A DNA stretch of 64,000 nt from Dactylosporangium fulvum (GTDB lineage: Bacteria > Actinomycetota > Actinomycetes > Mycobacteriales > Micromonosporaceae): assembly GCF_025137375.1 (NCBI RefSeq), contig NZ_CP073720.1:5790501-5854500 (forward strand), in the 5' to 3' direction. The translations under genes were made by a program, and so were the position numbers. The notes beneath the pieces are model-generated. The model had not been told where the DNA came from. It was given only the letters and a program-made list of their open reading frames with translations, and did no database searches. This document shows, piece after piece, positions 50,051 through 58,671 of this stretch (within the stretch, counting starts at the first letter, position 1; each line of letters starts with the position of its first letter).

Positions 50051-50192
50051 TGCGACTTGCCTCCTTGTTCGGGGATATCGACGCGAGTCCGTCGCCGTGG
50101 AGCCACGTCCGCAGCCGGACCACGTGCCTCCGGCGCCGGAGCACCCTGCGCGTGAGCGCCCCCAGCCAGCCCAGCCACGATGCCCTGTCCAT
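50043..50192 (-). CDS. Possible 49-residue Arg-rich leader ORF of the kdp operon
   Basis: ATG 50192 opens 50 codons (MDRASWLGWLGALTRRVLRR and on) ending 8 nt inside the next ORF. It contains seven Arg in one stretch and no membrane span. The ribosome site is weak. It may be a leader peptide or a chance frame; the overlap with the membrane micro-ORF is the only positive sign. Confidence 0.25.
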   Translation of the reverse strand: MDRASWLGWLGALTRRVLRRRRHVVRLRTWLHGDGLASISPNKEASRSG

Positions 50193-50277
50193 CGAGCACC
50201 CGCCTCGACACTCGGCGAAGGACCTTCCATCCGGTCCGGTGCCAGTCAAAGTCGGGCCGTATCGACTGCCCATACGC

Positions 50278-50329
50278 CTTGACGAAATCCCTACGCCCAC
50301 GGCGCGTTTCTTGACGGTTTTCCTACGCC
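50278..50329 (-). promoter_or_regulatory. Two 20-bp direct repeats (K+ boxes) upstream of the kdp operon
   Basis: Read on the minus strand, 50329-50310 is ggcgtaggaaaaccgtcaag and 50297-50278 is ggcgtagggatttcgtcaag, 32 bp apart start to start (three helical turns). A third partial copy, ggcgtatgggcagtcg, follows directly at about 50278-50263. The repeats lie about 230-280 bp upstream of the first kdp ORF. A copy with the same 15 fixed bases occurs upstream of kup (42480-42499). Spaced direct repeats are usual for OmpR/KdpE-type response regulators. Confidence 0.65.
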
Positions 50330-50372
50330 GGCGGGTCAGCGCTGAGCGGTCCGGCCCGCCTACAGTGTGCTG

Positions 50373-51323
50373 ATGCGCACGGCATGGGGGCTGCTGATCG
50401 CCTGGGCGGGCGCCGCCCTGTGGTCGATCAACCTGACGCTCGTCGATCCGGCCGAGTCGTCGCCCGACGCGTTCGCCTCGAACAACAGCTACTGGGCGCG
50501 GGACCTGCGCATCATGGCGGTCGTCGCCGCACTGGCCGGCCTGCTGCTTGCCCTCCGCGGCCGGCGCTGGCAGGTCGTCTTCGGCGCGGCGGCGACCTGG
50601 TTCGGGACGGACATGGTCCTCGACCGCCTGGACGTGCAAGGCGTCGCCGCCGCGGTCGGCACGGCCACGGCGGCGGGCCTCGCCGTGGCCGCGTTCGCCG
50701 CGGTCGCGGTGGTCGCCCGCCGGCCCCCGGCCACCTCGGGCCGGACGCCGTTGCTCGTCGCGGCGTGTGTGGCCGCGGCGACGGCACCGGTGGCGGCGGC
50801 CACGGAGTCGCCCACCGACACCGAGGCGGCGTTGACGCCGCTGTCGGTGGCGGTCGGCGCCCTGCTGGTGCTCGCCGCTCTCGGCTGCGCATGGTCCGCC
50901 GCGCCGGACGGCCGCCTCATGCGGCAGCGCCTGCTGGCCGTCGCCGCAGCGGTGACGGTCGCGGCCGGGTGCATCACGGTGCTGCGCCTGATGGCACCTG
51001 ACGCACGGCTGCCGATACTGCTGCTGTTCGGCGGACTGCTCCTCGCCGCGGTCGCCGTCATCGGCGGGGCGGCCGCTCCGGCGCGGGCGGCAGTGGTGAG
51101 CCTGACGGCGTATCCGCTGCTCGCCATCGGCGCGGTGGTCGCCGCGTTCGTGACGGCACCGCTCGCCGAACTGTGGACGACGGCAGCGGGTGACCCACCG
51201 GTCAACGCCGCGGACACGGACCTCTTCACGTCGGTGCTCGGTCTGGTGATCGGCCCGGCGTACGCCCTGGCGCTACTGGCGCTGGGGTGGACGGCGACCG
51301 CTCATCCGGAGCAGGACCGGTGA
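50373..51323 (+). CDS. Polytopic membrane protein of unknown function
   Basis: The protein has 316 residues with about nine hydrophobic segments. It opens with MRTAWGLLIAWAGAALWSIN and a short periplasmic-looking loop (DPAESSPDAFASNNSYWARD). Ala/Val-rich spans follow to LGLVIGPAYALALLALGW near the end. No family motif is recognised. A good -10 (tacagt, 50361-50366) lies 6 nt before the ATG, suggesting a leaderless transcript. It is divergent from kdp, so the K+ boxes could also influence it. Confidence 0.65.
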   Translation: MRTAWGLLIAWAGAALWSINLTLVDPAESSPDAFASNNSYWARDLRIMAVVAALAGLLLALRGRRWQVVFGAAATWFGTDMVLDRLDVQGVAAAVGTATAAGLAVAAFAAVAVVARRPPATSGRTPLLVAACVAAATAPVAAATESPTDTEAALTPLSVAVGALLVLAALGCAWSAAPDGRLMRQRLLAVAAAVTVAAGCITVLRLMAPDARLPILLLFGGLLLAAVAVIGGAAAPARAAVVSLTAYPLLAIGAVVAAFVTAPLAELWTTAAGDPPVNAADTDLFTSVLGLVIGPAYALALLALGWTATAHPEQDR

Positions 51324-51398
51324 GCGGACAGGTCGACCTGGATGGCCGCCGCGGGCACGACCGGGTCCGCGACCCGGCACACCGAGAGCAGGAGGCGC

Positions 51399-51433
51399 AC
51401 GCGCGGGAGGGGCGGCCCGCCCCTCCCGCGCGT
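51399..51433. terminator. Perfect 17-bp stem, bidirectional terminator
   Basis: acgcgcgggaggggcgg (51399-51415) and its exact reverse complement (51417-51433) are separated by a single base. The very stable GC stem lies between the convergent membrane-protein gene (stop 51323) and zinc-ribbon TPR gene (stop 51534). It probably ends both transcripts. No U-tract. Confidence 0.7.
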
Positions 51434-51533
51434 CACCCGCTGCCGGCCGTCAACGGCGTCGCGTCACTCGTGGCCGGGTCTTCCCGTCCGGCCCGTTCAA
51501 CGGCCGTACCGATCCGCCGCCCGGTGATCGCCC

Positions 51534-52436
51534 TCAGCGCCCGCCGCGCAGGCCTTCGGCGATCTGCGCCGCCTGGCGCGCCTCCTCGACGCGGCCGAGC
51601 TGCTCCAGCGCCTTCGCGCGGTTGCGGTAGTTGTCGTAGTCGTCGGGGCCGTCGTTGATGGCCACGTCGATCGCCGCCAGCGCGTCCTGGTAGCGGCCGA
51701 GCTTCAGCAGGGCCGCACCCTTCGCGCCGAACGCGTAGGCGCGGGCGTTCGGCACGTCGTCGGGCGTGTTACCGGCGTCGATGACCCGGATCGCCTCGTC
51801 GGCCGACCGTACCGCCTCCTCCATCCGCCCCATGTCGCTGAGCGTGACCGCCTTGTTCACGAGCGCGCTGACATAGCGGGGCTGGACGGCGAGCGCCCGG
51901 TCGTACGCCTCGACGGCCTTGGCCATGTCGTTCTGCGCGCGGTGGATGCCGCCGATGTCGTACATCGCCTGGACGTACCCCGGGTCGAGCTGGATCGCCC
52001 GCTCGAAACCGGCGATCGCCTCGGCCGGGCGGCCGAGAAGGTTCAAGGCGAGGGCCCGGTCGAAGTGGGCCGTGACGTAGCCGGGCCGCTGCCGGACGGC
52101 CTCGTCGAACGCGGCCAGGGCCTGGTCGAGCTTGCCCTCGACCGCCAGGTCGTAGCCGCGGTCGTGGAGCTCGACGACGGCCGCCTTGGGCCGGCCGACC
52201 ACCGCCGCACGCCGGCCGCCGTCGACGACCTTGGCGCCGCAGCTCTTGCAGCGGGCCGCGGAGAACAGGCCACCCTTGGGCAGGCAGCGGTCGCAGTACG
52301 TCTTGTGGCAGTCGGGACAGATCTGGAACTCGATCGCGTAGTGCTCCGGGTCGTTGCGGGCGACCGGGCTCCCGCCGGGCACGGAGGAGACGGAGATGAG
52401 CCGGGTGCAGCCCCATCCGGAGCAAGAGAGGATCAT
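51534..52436 (-). CDS. Zinc-ribbon plus TPR protein coupled to the WD40 kinase
   Basis: The protein has 300 residues. The N-terminal 75 residues hold at least six Cys in CxxC pairs (QICPDCHKTYCDRCLPKGG, ARCKSCGAKV), a double zinc ribbon. Five TPR units follow, for example YDLAVEGKLDQALAAFDEAV, LNLLGRPAEAIAGFERAIQL, YDIGGIHRAQNDMAKAVEAY and YQDALAAIDVAIN. ATG 52436 overlaps the kinase stop (ATGA). It is probably a partner or substrate of the kinase; the zinc ribbon may bind protein or RNA. Confidence 0.85.
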   Translation of the reverse strand: MILSCSGWGCTRLISVSSVPGGSPVARNDPEHYAIEFQICPDCHKTYCDRCLPKGGLFSAARCKSCGAKVVDGGRRAAVVGRPKAAVVELHDRGYDLAVEGKLDQALAAFDEAVRQRPGYVTAHFDRALALNLLGRPAEAIAGFERAIQLDPGYVQAMYDIGGIHRAQNDMAKAVEAYDRALAVQPRYVSALVNKAVTLSDMGRMEEAVRSADEAIRVIDAGNTPDDVPNARAYAFGAKGAALLKLGRYQDALAAIDVAINDGPDDYDNYRNRAKALEQLGRVEEARQAAQIAEGLRGGR

Positions 52437-55400
52437 TGCTGTTTGCCTTTCCGCTGCAGTCGTCCGACCAGCCGCGACCACGCCGGGCCGGCGGGATGGT
52501 CGATGGAGGTGCGGGCGGGCCCGGCAGGCGTCACGGCCGCCGCCGCTGCCCGCACCGCGGTGCGGCCGGCCCCGCCGAGGCCGGCGTCGCGGAGCCGGGC
52601 GAGGAGCAGGTCCTCGTCGGCGCCGTACGTCACGAGCCACGGCCGGGCGGCCTCGTCCCAGCCGTCGTGCGGCTGGAAGGCGTAGTCCCAGTCGAGTTCC
52701 CACACCCGGGTCTCGTCGGTGCGGCTGCTCGCCAGGGCGGTGCGCCCGTCGGCGCTCAGCTCGACGGCGATGCCGTCACCGGCCGGGCCTTGCAATACCT
52801 GGAGGCACCGCCCGGCGTGCAGGTCCCAGACGCGGACCGTGCCGTCGTCGGCGGCGGACAGGGTGAACCGGCCGTCGGCGGTGGGCGCCAGGGACGTCAC
52901 CACCCCGGTGTGCCCGGTGAGCACGTGCCGGCACTGCCCGGTCACGAGGTCCCAGACCCGGATGGTGCGGTCCGCCGACCCTGAGTGTGCGGTCCGCCCG
53001 CCGGCGTCGACCGCGACGGCGGTGATCTGCGCCGTGTGGCCGTACATGAGACCCCCGAGCTCACCGGTGGTGAGGTCGATCTGCCAGAGCGCGCTGCCTT
53101 CGAGGCTCGGTGCTAGGCCGGTACGCCCGTCGAGCGAGACCGCCACCGACTCCCGGCCGTTCGCCTTGCCCGGCATGGCGCGCACGCACTGCCCGGTGGT
53201 GGTGTCGAGGACGCACACGCCACCGGTGGACAGCAGCGCGAGGGCCTCGCGGCCGGTGCCGGTGAGCTCGACCGCGAGCACCCACCCCTCGTGCGGATGC
53301 AGCACCCGGACCTGCCGGCCGTGGGCGACGTCCCACAGCCGGACGGTGCCGTCCCCGCCGCCAGAGACCGCGAAGCGTCCGTCGGCACCGACGGCGACCG
53401 CGGACACCTGGCCGCGGTGCCCGGTGAGCACGTGCCGGCACTGCCCGGTCACGAGGTCCCAGATCCGCACGGTGTGGTCGTGGCCGCCGGTCACCGCGTA
53501 CCGCGAATCGGGCGTGAAGGCGAGGTCGGTGGTGGCGTCGCCGTGCCCGGTGAGGGTGTGCAGCCGCTCGCCGGTGCTCAGGTCCCAGATCTGCGGGGGC
53601 ATGCTGTTCCCGGAGCGCAGCGCCGCGAGCCGCCCGTCCGGGCTGAGCTGCGTCCGGCCGCTGCCCGGCAGTTGCCGCACCGGCCATGCGCCCAGCAGCC
53701 CGGTCCTGCGCCCCGAGCGGCCCAGTGCCGCCCACCGGTCGACGATACGGCGGTCGCGCTCGTGGCCCGGGACGGCCCGGGCGGTGCGCAGTTCGGTCGC
53801 GGCCCGCTCCAGGTCACCGGCGGCGGCCGAGCGGTCGGCGCGGTCGAGGGCGGCGCCGACGAGGTCCGCGGCCCGGTTCAGCTCGGTGGCGGCGCGCGGC
53901 CGGGCATAGCTCCACGGCGCCGGCGGGCCCGGCGGGGTCAGCCGCCACAACCGGGCGGCGCCGTCCGCCCCGCCCGACAGCCCGATCCGGCCGGCGGCGT
54001 CGAGTGCGACCGCCTGCACCCAGCCGTCGTGTCCGGGCAGGGTCCGCAGGCAGCGGCCGGCGGTCAGGTCCCACACCTCGACGGTGTCCCCGGCCTTGGC
54101 CAGGCCCCACCGGCCGGTGGTATCGACCGCCGCCGGACCGGCCCAGTCCGGCGGTTTCGGCCGGTGCCGCACCGGCCGGCCGGTCACCGGGTCGACGTGC
54201 TCGACCCGCTCGCCGTCGACGACGACGGCCACGGAGGGGGTGAGCAGGACCGCCGGCCGGTCGGGCAACGGCCCGGACCGCACGAGACCACCGGTGGCGG
54301 TGTCCCAGACCCGCATCCGGTACATCGACTGCGACCACTTGATGACGTGCCGGCCGTCGGCGCTGAAGGTGACGCCGCCCCGATCCGACGGCCCCCGCTG
54401 CTCCTGCTGGAGGGTGTGCACCAGCCGGCCGCCGGCGGTGTCCCAGACGAGGACGGAGCCGCCGAGGGTGTCGGCGACGAGCAGGCCGCCGTCGCCGGTG
54501 AGGGCGAGGGACCGGATCTCGCTCGGGTGCGCCAGCCGGTGCCTGCACTGCCCGGTGGCGGTCTCCCAGATCAGGACCGTGCGGTCGTCGCCGCCCGAGG
54601 CGAGCAGCCGCCCGTCGCCGCTGAACGCAAGCGCGGTCGACCTGCGCGGATGCCCGTCGAGCCGGTGCAGGCAGCGGCCCGAGGCGACGTCCCACACGCG
54701 GACGGCACCACCCTCGCTGCCGGCGGGGGTCGGTGAGGTGTTCTCCTCGCCGCCGGTCGCCGCGAGCCGTCCGTCGGGGGTCAGGGCGACCGAGCCGACC
54801 CAGCGCTGGTGGCCGCGGAGGACGATCGACGCGACCGGATCGCCGCGCTCCCGGTCGACGGCCGCGACGGACCGGTCGGCGCCGACCTCGGTGAGTTCGG
54901 CCAGCAGGTGGGCGTCGGTCTGCCGGCCGGTGCGCCAGCGGTGCAGGCCGCGGTTGTGGACCGTGTGCGGGTGGTGCGGGTCGACCCGCAACGCCTGTTC
55001 CCACAGCGTTTCGGCCTGGTCCGGATAGCCGAGGTCGAGCATCGACAGGGCCCGGTTCGACAGGCCGTCGGCCCGCAGCGTCGCCGGTGACGGCGCGGCG
55101 CGGGGGTAGGGCTCGTCGAGCGCCGCGGCGTGGACGGCCGCCAGCCGCTCCGCCAGTTCGGCCATCCGCGGGCGGGCGGCCGGATCGGGCAGGAAGCACT
55201 GCCGCAGCACCGGCACCAGGTCGTCCGGCATGGGCGGCGGCACGGCGCCGGGCGGCCCGGCCGGTGCCGGGTCGCCCAGGAACGCCTCGAGCACGTCGGC
55301 CCCCGCCGCGCCGTAGGGCGTCGGCATCCCGCCGACGAACATCTCCAGCACGCTCAGCGCCCACGACCACACGTCGGTCGCCCGGGACAGCTGCACCCGC

Positions 55401-56005
55401 CCGCCCGACGCCTGCTCCGGTGAGCAGTACGCCGGGGTCATGCCGCCGTACGTGACGAGCACGCTCGCGCCCGCCGGCGCCTCCGCCGGCTCCCCCGCGA
55501 GCACCCGCGCCTTCGCCAGGCCGAAGTCGGTGACCTTCGCGCTCCCGTCGGTGGTGAGCATGACGTTGGCCGGCTTGACGTCCTGGTGGACCATGTCGTG
55601 CCGGTGCGCGTGCTCCAGGCCCCAGGCGAACTGCACAGCGACGTCGAGGATGCGCCGCAGCGCGCGGTCCGGGCCGCCCTCGTACAGCCGGCCGGTCCGC
55701 ACCGCGTCGGCGAGGCTGCCGCCGTCGACCCACTCGGCGAACACGGCCGGGGTCCGGTCGACCCGGCGCACGTACGCGCAGCTGACGATGTTCGGGTGCA
55801 GGCCGAGCGACACCCACGACTCGGCCTCGGCCTGGAACAGCTCGCGGCCGGAGGCCGAGGCGACCAGGTCGGAGCGCGGGGTCTTCACCGCGAGGTCGAC
55901 ACCCCAGCCGTGGTGCCGCACCCGGTACACCAGGCCCATCCCGCCGGTTCGGATGACGTCGAGCACCTCATACAGCTCAAGGATGGTCTCGCCGGGCCGC
56001 CACAT
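52433..56005 (-). CDS. Serine/threonine kinase with TPR segment and two WD40 propellers
   Basis: The protein has 1190 residues from ATG 56005 (upstream codons are atypical). Kinase domain at residues about 12-290: G-loop RTGGMGLVYRV, Lys41 in DLAVKTP, catalytic loop MVHQDVKPANVML (HQD, so a non-RD kinase), KVTDFGLAKAR. A short TPR pair follows near residue 335 (GYPDQAETLWEQALRVDPHH). Then two WD40 blocks separated by an Ala/Arg helical linker at about residues 700-780. Repeats read LTGHRGQVSAVAVGADGRFA, SGGGDGTVRLWDVAHGRQVR, LTGHTGVVTSLAPTADGRFT. No membrane span, so soluble. It is likely a sensor-scaffold kinase acting with the coupled zinc-ribbon TPR protein. Confidence 0.92.
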   Translation of the reverse strand: MWRPGETILELYEVLDVIRTGGMGLVYRVRHHGWGVDLAVKTPRSDLVASASGRELFQAEAESWVSLGLHPNIVSCAYVRRVDRTPAVFAEWVDGGSLADAVRTGRLYEGGPDRALRRILDVAVQFAWGLEHAHRHDMVHQDVKPANVMLTTDGSAKVTDFGLAKARVLAGEPAEAPAGASVLVTYGGMTPAYCSPEQASGGRVQLSRATDVWSWALSVLEMFVGGMPTPYGAAGADVLEAFLGDPAPAGPPGAVPPPMPDDLVPVLRQCFLPDPAARPRMAELAERLAAVHAAALDEPYPRAAPSPATLRADGLSNRALSMLDLGYPDQAETLWEQALRVDPHHPHTVHNRGLHRWRTGRQTDAHLLAELTEVGADRSVAAVDRERGDPVASIVLRGHQRWVGSVALTPDGRLAATGGEENTSPTPAGSEGGAVRVWDVASGRCLHRLDGHPRRSTALAFSGDGRLLASGGDDRTVLIWETATGQCRHRLAHPSEIRSLALTGDGGLLVADTLGGSVLVWDTAGGRLVHTLQQEQRGPSDRGGVTFSADGRHVIKWSQSMYRMRVWDTATGGLVRSGPLPDRPAVLLTPSVAVVVDGERVEHVDPVTGRPVRHRPKPPDWAGPAAVDTTGRWGLAKAGDTVEVWDLTAGRCLRTLPGHDGWVQAVALDAAGRIGLSGGADGAARLWRLTPPGPPAPWSYARPRAATELNRAADLVGAALDRADRSAAAGDLERAATELRTARAVPGHERDRRIVDRWAALGRSGRRTGLLGAWPVRQLPGSGRTQLSPDGRLAALRSGNSMPPQIWDLSTGERLHTLTGHGDATTDLAFTPDSRYAVTGGHDHTVRIWDLVTGQCRHVLTGHRGQVSAVAVGADGRFAVSGGGDGTVRLWDVAHGRQVRVLHPHEGWVLAVELTGTGREALALLSTGGVCVLDTTTGQCVRAMPGKANGRESVAVSLDGRTGLAPSLEGSALWQIDLTTGELGGLMYGHTAQITAVAVDAGGRTAHSGSADRTIRVWDLVTGQCRHVLTGHTGVVTSLAPTADGRFTLSAADDGTVRVWDLHAGRCLQVLQGPAGDGIAVELSADGRTALASSRTDETRVWELDWDYAFQPHDGWDEAARPWLVTYGADEDLLLARLRDAGLGGAGRTAVRAAAAAVTPAGPARTSIDHPAGPAWSRLVGRLQRKGKQQ

Positions 56006-56076
56006 GCCCGGCGATGGTACTAGGGCGGTCACAGTGGACGGCCACCTGATCAACCGACGGTCGCCGCCCGCCGGGG

Positions 56077-56943
56077 TCAGGCGGCGCTCCGGCCGGCCGG
56101 GAACCAGTGCGGGACCGCCGACGGCTCGCGCGGGAACAGCGCCAGCTCGTCGGCGTAGTCGCGGTCCGTCGGCGGCGTCGTCCAGGCGGGCATCGCCTCA
56201 CGGTTGAAGGTCGCCGTGGAGACGTTCGGGTGGGCGAGGTGGAACCGCATGCTGTGCCAGGTGCCGCGGCCCGGTGCGTGCATGCCGGCGCGCAGCTCGT
56301 GCAGCATCCGCAGGAACCCGGCGGGTGGCCGCCAGTCGGGGGTGCCGCCGAAGATGGTCGTGAGGCCGGCCCGGTGCTCGGCGTGGTGGCCGGTGCAGGC
56401 CAGGTCGACCGTCAGCTCGGCCCAGTCGGCGGGCAGGTGCTGCAGCAGCAGTGTCGTCGCCGAGCCGAGGGCCCGGTGCTCCTCCTCGGCGGTCAGCGTC
56501 CGACGCGGACGGTCGCGCCCGCCGGGCGCCGGCTCGCCGCCGAGCCGCTCGCGCAGCCAGGCCGGGATGTGCCGGTCGTCGCGCGGGAACGCCGCGAGAT
56601 CCTTGGCGTAGGCGTCCGGCGGCACCGGCAGCTGCCAGGGCGGCTCGTGGTCGAGGACATAGGTCAGCTCGATGCGGGACGGCGCGTCGATGACGCAGCG
56701 CACCGAGAACCAGGTGCCCCGCTCGGGTGTCGCCACGGCTCCGCGCAGCTCGGTGAACGCGGCGGTCAGCCCGTCCGGCGGCAGGACCGCCGGGGTGCTG
56801 CCGTCGCGGAGGTGGACGGTCAGCACCAGGTCCTGCACGGCGACCGTCTCGTGGACCAGCACGTCGATGCGGCGGAAGTCCGGCGGCGCCGCGTCGAGCA
56901 GCAGGTTGCCGATGCGGTGCATCAGCTCGTCGTCACCACGCAT
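56077..56943 (-). CDS. Protein with two YezG/DUF600-like repeats
   Basis: The protein has 288 residues. Two homologous halves share the pattern RGTWxSxRxxxxxPxxxxxxxxxxExPPWxxPxxxxxYAxxLAxFPRxxxxxPxWL: half one has RGTWFSVRCVIDAPSRIELT and YAKDLAAFPRDDRHIPAWLR; half two has RGTWHSMRFHLAHPNVSTAT and YADELALFPREPSAVPHWFP. This is the DUF600/YezG-type fold found among antitoxins or immunity proteins of polymorphic toxins. No toxin gene is next to it, so it may be an orphan. The family call is by pattern. Confidence 0.65.
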   Translation of the reverse strand: MRGDDELMHRIGNLLLDAAPPDFRRIDVLVHETVAVQDLVLTVHLRDGSTPAVLPPDGLTAAFTELRGAVATPERGTWFSVRCVIDAPSRIELTYVLDHEPPWQLPVPPDAYAKDLAAFPRDDRHIPAWLRERLGGEPAPGGRDRPRRTLTAEEEHRALGSATTLLLQHLPADWAELTVDLACTGHHAEHRAGLTTIFGGTPDWRPPAGFLRMLHELRAGMHAPGRGTWHSMRFHLAHPNVSTATFNREAMPAWTTPPTDRDYADELALFPREPSAVPHWFPAGRSAA

Positions 56944-57027
56944 CGCCCGTCACCCCGCGTCCGGTGTTGCCGTGTTCGGCTTGTTCAGCACGCGGGGACA
57001 GTACCGCCGGGGTATGACAATTCCGCC

Positions 57028-57107
57028 GTGACGGCGAACGAGGGCGACGTCACCGACGGCACCCGCCGGCTGCGGCCGGTCCCCCGGCCGCTGCTCGCCG
57101 CGGTTCC
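57028..57107 (+). pseudogene. Gene start truncated at the palindromic repeat
   Basis: From GTG 57028 the frame reads TANEGDVTDGTRRLRPVPRP then LLAAV with good codon bias, and a -10 like tatgac lies just upstream (57013-57018), as in leaderless actinomycete genes. The coding character stops exactly where the palindrome at 57109 begins. It appears to be the promoter and first 26 codons of a gene whose rest was lost when the repeat arrived or recombined. The family is not identifiable. Confidence 0.4.
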
Positions 57108-57108
57108 A

Positions 57109-57158
57109 GATCGAGGGAAACTTCGGGTTGCCTGGGCAGCCGGAAGTTTCCGACGATC
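57109..57158. repeat. Short palindromic repeat related to the 964-1199 element
   Basis: Arms gatcgagggaaacttcggg and (reverse complement of the right side) gatcgtcggaaacttccgg form an imperfect palindrome of about 50 bp. The arm closely matches the outer arms of the element at 964-1199 (gatcgtgggaaactt then cgggctgcc). It is thus a second, shorter member of a dispersed repeat family. Confidence 0.65.
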
Positions 57159-57484
57159 AAGGAGCCCGGGCAGGAAACCTCGGCCGGGGTCGTCGCCGAG
57201 GAGCAGCAGGAATGCCGGAGGATGGTGGGTCAGTACGACCCCGCACATCCTCATCGGGGCATTTTTGATGCCTTCCCGGTCCTTCGTTCCACCGGTTTCT
57301 CAGCCCCGTTTTCACCTGGGTGAGAAGGCGGCGAACGCATTGCGGCCCGAAACGCGTGCCAGCAAAGTCGACTCCGCACCCGTCAGCATTTCCGGTCCGC
57401 GAAACGGCTCAGCCGGCAGCGGACCGCGGGACATTGTCCGGCGGGAAGGCGTTCGCCCGTACCGATCCCGGAGGCAACCGAGCC

Positions 57485-58660
57485 GTGCGCTTCAGCCTGA
57501 CCGAACACGCCGCCACGGACCACACCGCCGTCGTCCGCGCGTTGCCCGGGCAGCGCCGCTACCGTCGGCCCGCCGCGAAGGTCGTCGCCGTGGTTCCCGC
57601 CTACAACGAGTCCGCCACCGTCGCCGCCACCGTCCGGGCGCTGCAACGGCAGTGGTCACCGCCGGTCGACCGGATCGTCGTCGTGCCGAACAACTGCATC
57701 GACGACACCGCCGAGGTGGCCGAAGCCGCGGGCGCCGAGGTGCTCGAGTTTCCCGGCCCCAACCCGCACAAGAAGGCCGGCGCGCTGAACTGGGCCATCA
57801 TCAGGCTCCTGCCCGACCTCGCCGACGACGACTTCGTGCTCGTCACCGACGCGGACAGCATCCTGGACCCGGACTTCACCCGGCACGCCGCCGGCGCGCT
57901 CACACAGCGTATCGGGCACCGGCGGCGGCGACCTGTCGGCGCCGCCTGCGCCAGCTTCCACACTGCCCCCGACGGCACCAGTCTGCTCGAGCGGCTGCAG
58001 CGCAACGAGTACACCCGGTTCGCGCGGCAGGTCGCCCGGCGCATGGACAAGGCGCTGGTGCTCTCCGGTGTCGCGACGCTCTTCCAGGTCCGCGTGATCC
58101 GGGAGGTGCTGGCCGCCCGCAGGGACGGCCGGCTGCCCGGCTACCCGGGCGAGCTGTACCACCGTGACACCGCCACGGAGGACATCGAGCTGACGTTCGC
58201 GGTACAGGCGCTCGGCTACCGGCCGGTGGCACCCGCGAGGGCCACCGCGGTCACGGAGTCGATGCCGACGTGGAGGGCGTTGCGGCATCAGCGGCTCCGC
58301 TGGCAGCGCGGCATGCTCGACAGCCTCCGCCTGTACGGGCTGAACCGGCGCACGTTCGGCACCTGGGTCCGCCAGGCCGGAACCTACGGCGGGTCGATGC
58401 TGGTGCCGACGTACCTCACGTTCCTCGCCGTGGTGATCGCCGTGACCGGCGGCCTGCCGTTCGACGCCCGGTGGCTGCCGTTGACGGGCGTCTTTGTCAT
58501 CGAACGCGTGTGGACGGTCCGGAAGGGTCGTCCCGGTGACGTTCTGCTGGCGGCACTGCTGCTGCCGGAATGGTTGTACGAACAATGGCGCGCCGGCGTG
58601 TATTGGCTGGCGGCATGGAAAACCGTTCGCGGTGCGGACCGCGAATGGATCAATGTGTGA
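57485..58660 (+). CDS. GT2 processive glycosyltransferase (cellulose/hyaluronan synthase-like)
   Basis: The protein has 391 residues from GTG 57485 (ggagg 10 nt upstream). N-terminal GT-A fold: KVVAVVPAYNESATVAATVR, VVVPNNCIDDTAEVAEAAGA, the metal/donor motif LVTDADSILDPDF, the acceptor TEDIELTFAVQALGYRPVAP, and HQRLRWQRGMLDSLRLYGL, which is the Q-x-x-R-W motif of processive enzymes. Two or three membrane segments near the C-terminus (LVPTYLTFLAVVIAVTGGLP, LTGVFVIERVW, VLLAALLLPEWLYEQW). It probably makes a beta-linked surface polysaccharide such as a poly-N-acetylglucosamine-like chain. The following micro-gene may act with it. Confidence 0.9.
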   Translation: MRFSLTEHAATDHTAVVRALPGQRRYRRPAAKVVAVVPAYNESATVAATVRALQRQWSPPVDRIVVVPNNCIDDTAEVAEAAGAEVLEFPGPNPHKKAGALNWAIIRLLPDLADDDFVLVTDADSILDPDFTRHAAGALTQRIGHRRRRPVGAACASFHTAPDGTSLLERLQRNEYTRFARQVARRMDKALVLSGVATLFQVRVIREVLAARRDGRLPGYPGELYHRDTATEDIELTFAVQALGYRPVAPARATAVTESMPTWRALRHQRLRWQRGMLDSLRLYGLNRRTFGTWVRQAGTYGGSMLVPTYLTFLAVVIAVTGGLPFDARWLPLTGVFVIERVWTVRKGRPGDVLLAALLLPEWLYEQWRAGVYWLAAWKTVRGADREWINV

Positions 58661-58671
58661 GGAGATGGGAA

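Larger units (their letters stand above)
56944..57484. other. 541-bp spacer with truncated gene start, palindrome and glycosyltransferase promoter
   Basis: It contains a short coding remnant (57028-57107), the palindromic repeat at 57109-57158, a small inverted repeat ggcatttttgatgcc (57254-57268), and lower-GC sequence up to 57420, where no frame has good codon bias. The ribosome site ggagg (57470-57474) for the glycosyltransferase closes it. Confidence 0.5.

Noticed and set aside
50051..50372. Possible c-di-AMP or other riboswitch upstream of kdp
   Set aside because: I could not build the conserved riboswitch core by eye; the repeats found there fit protein-binding boxes better.
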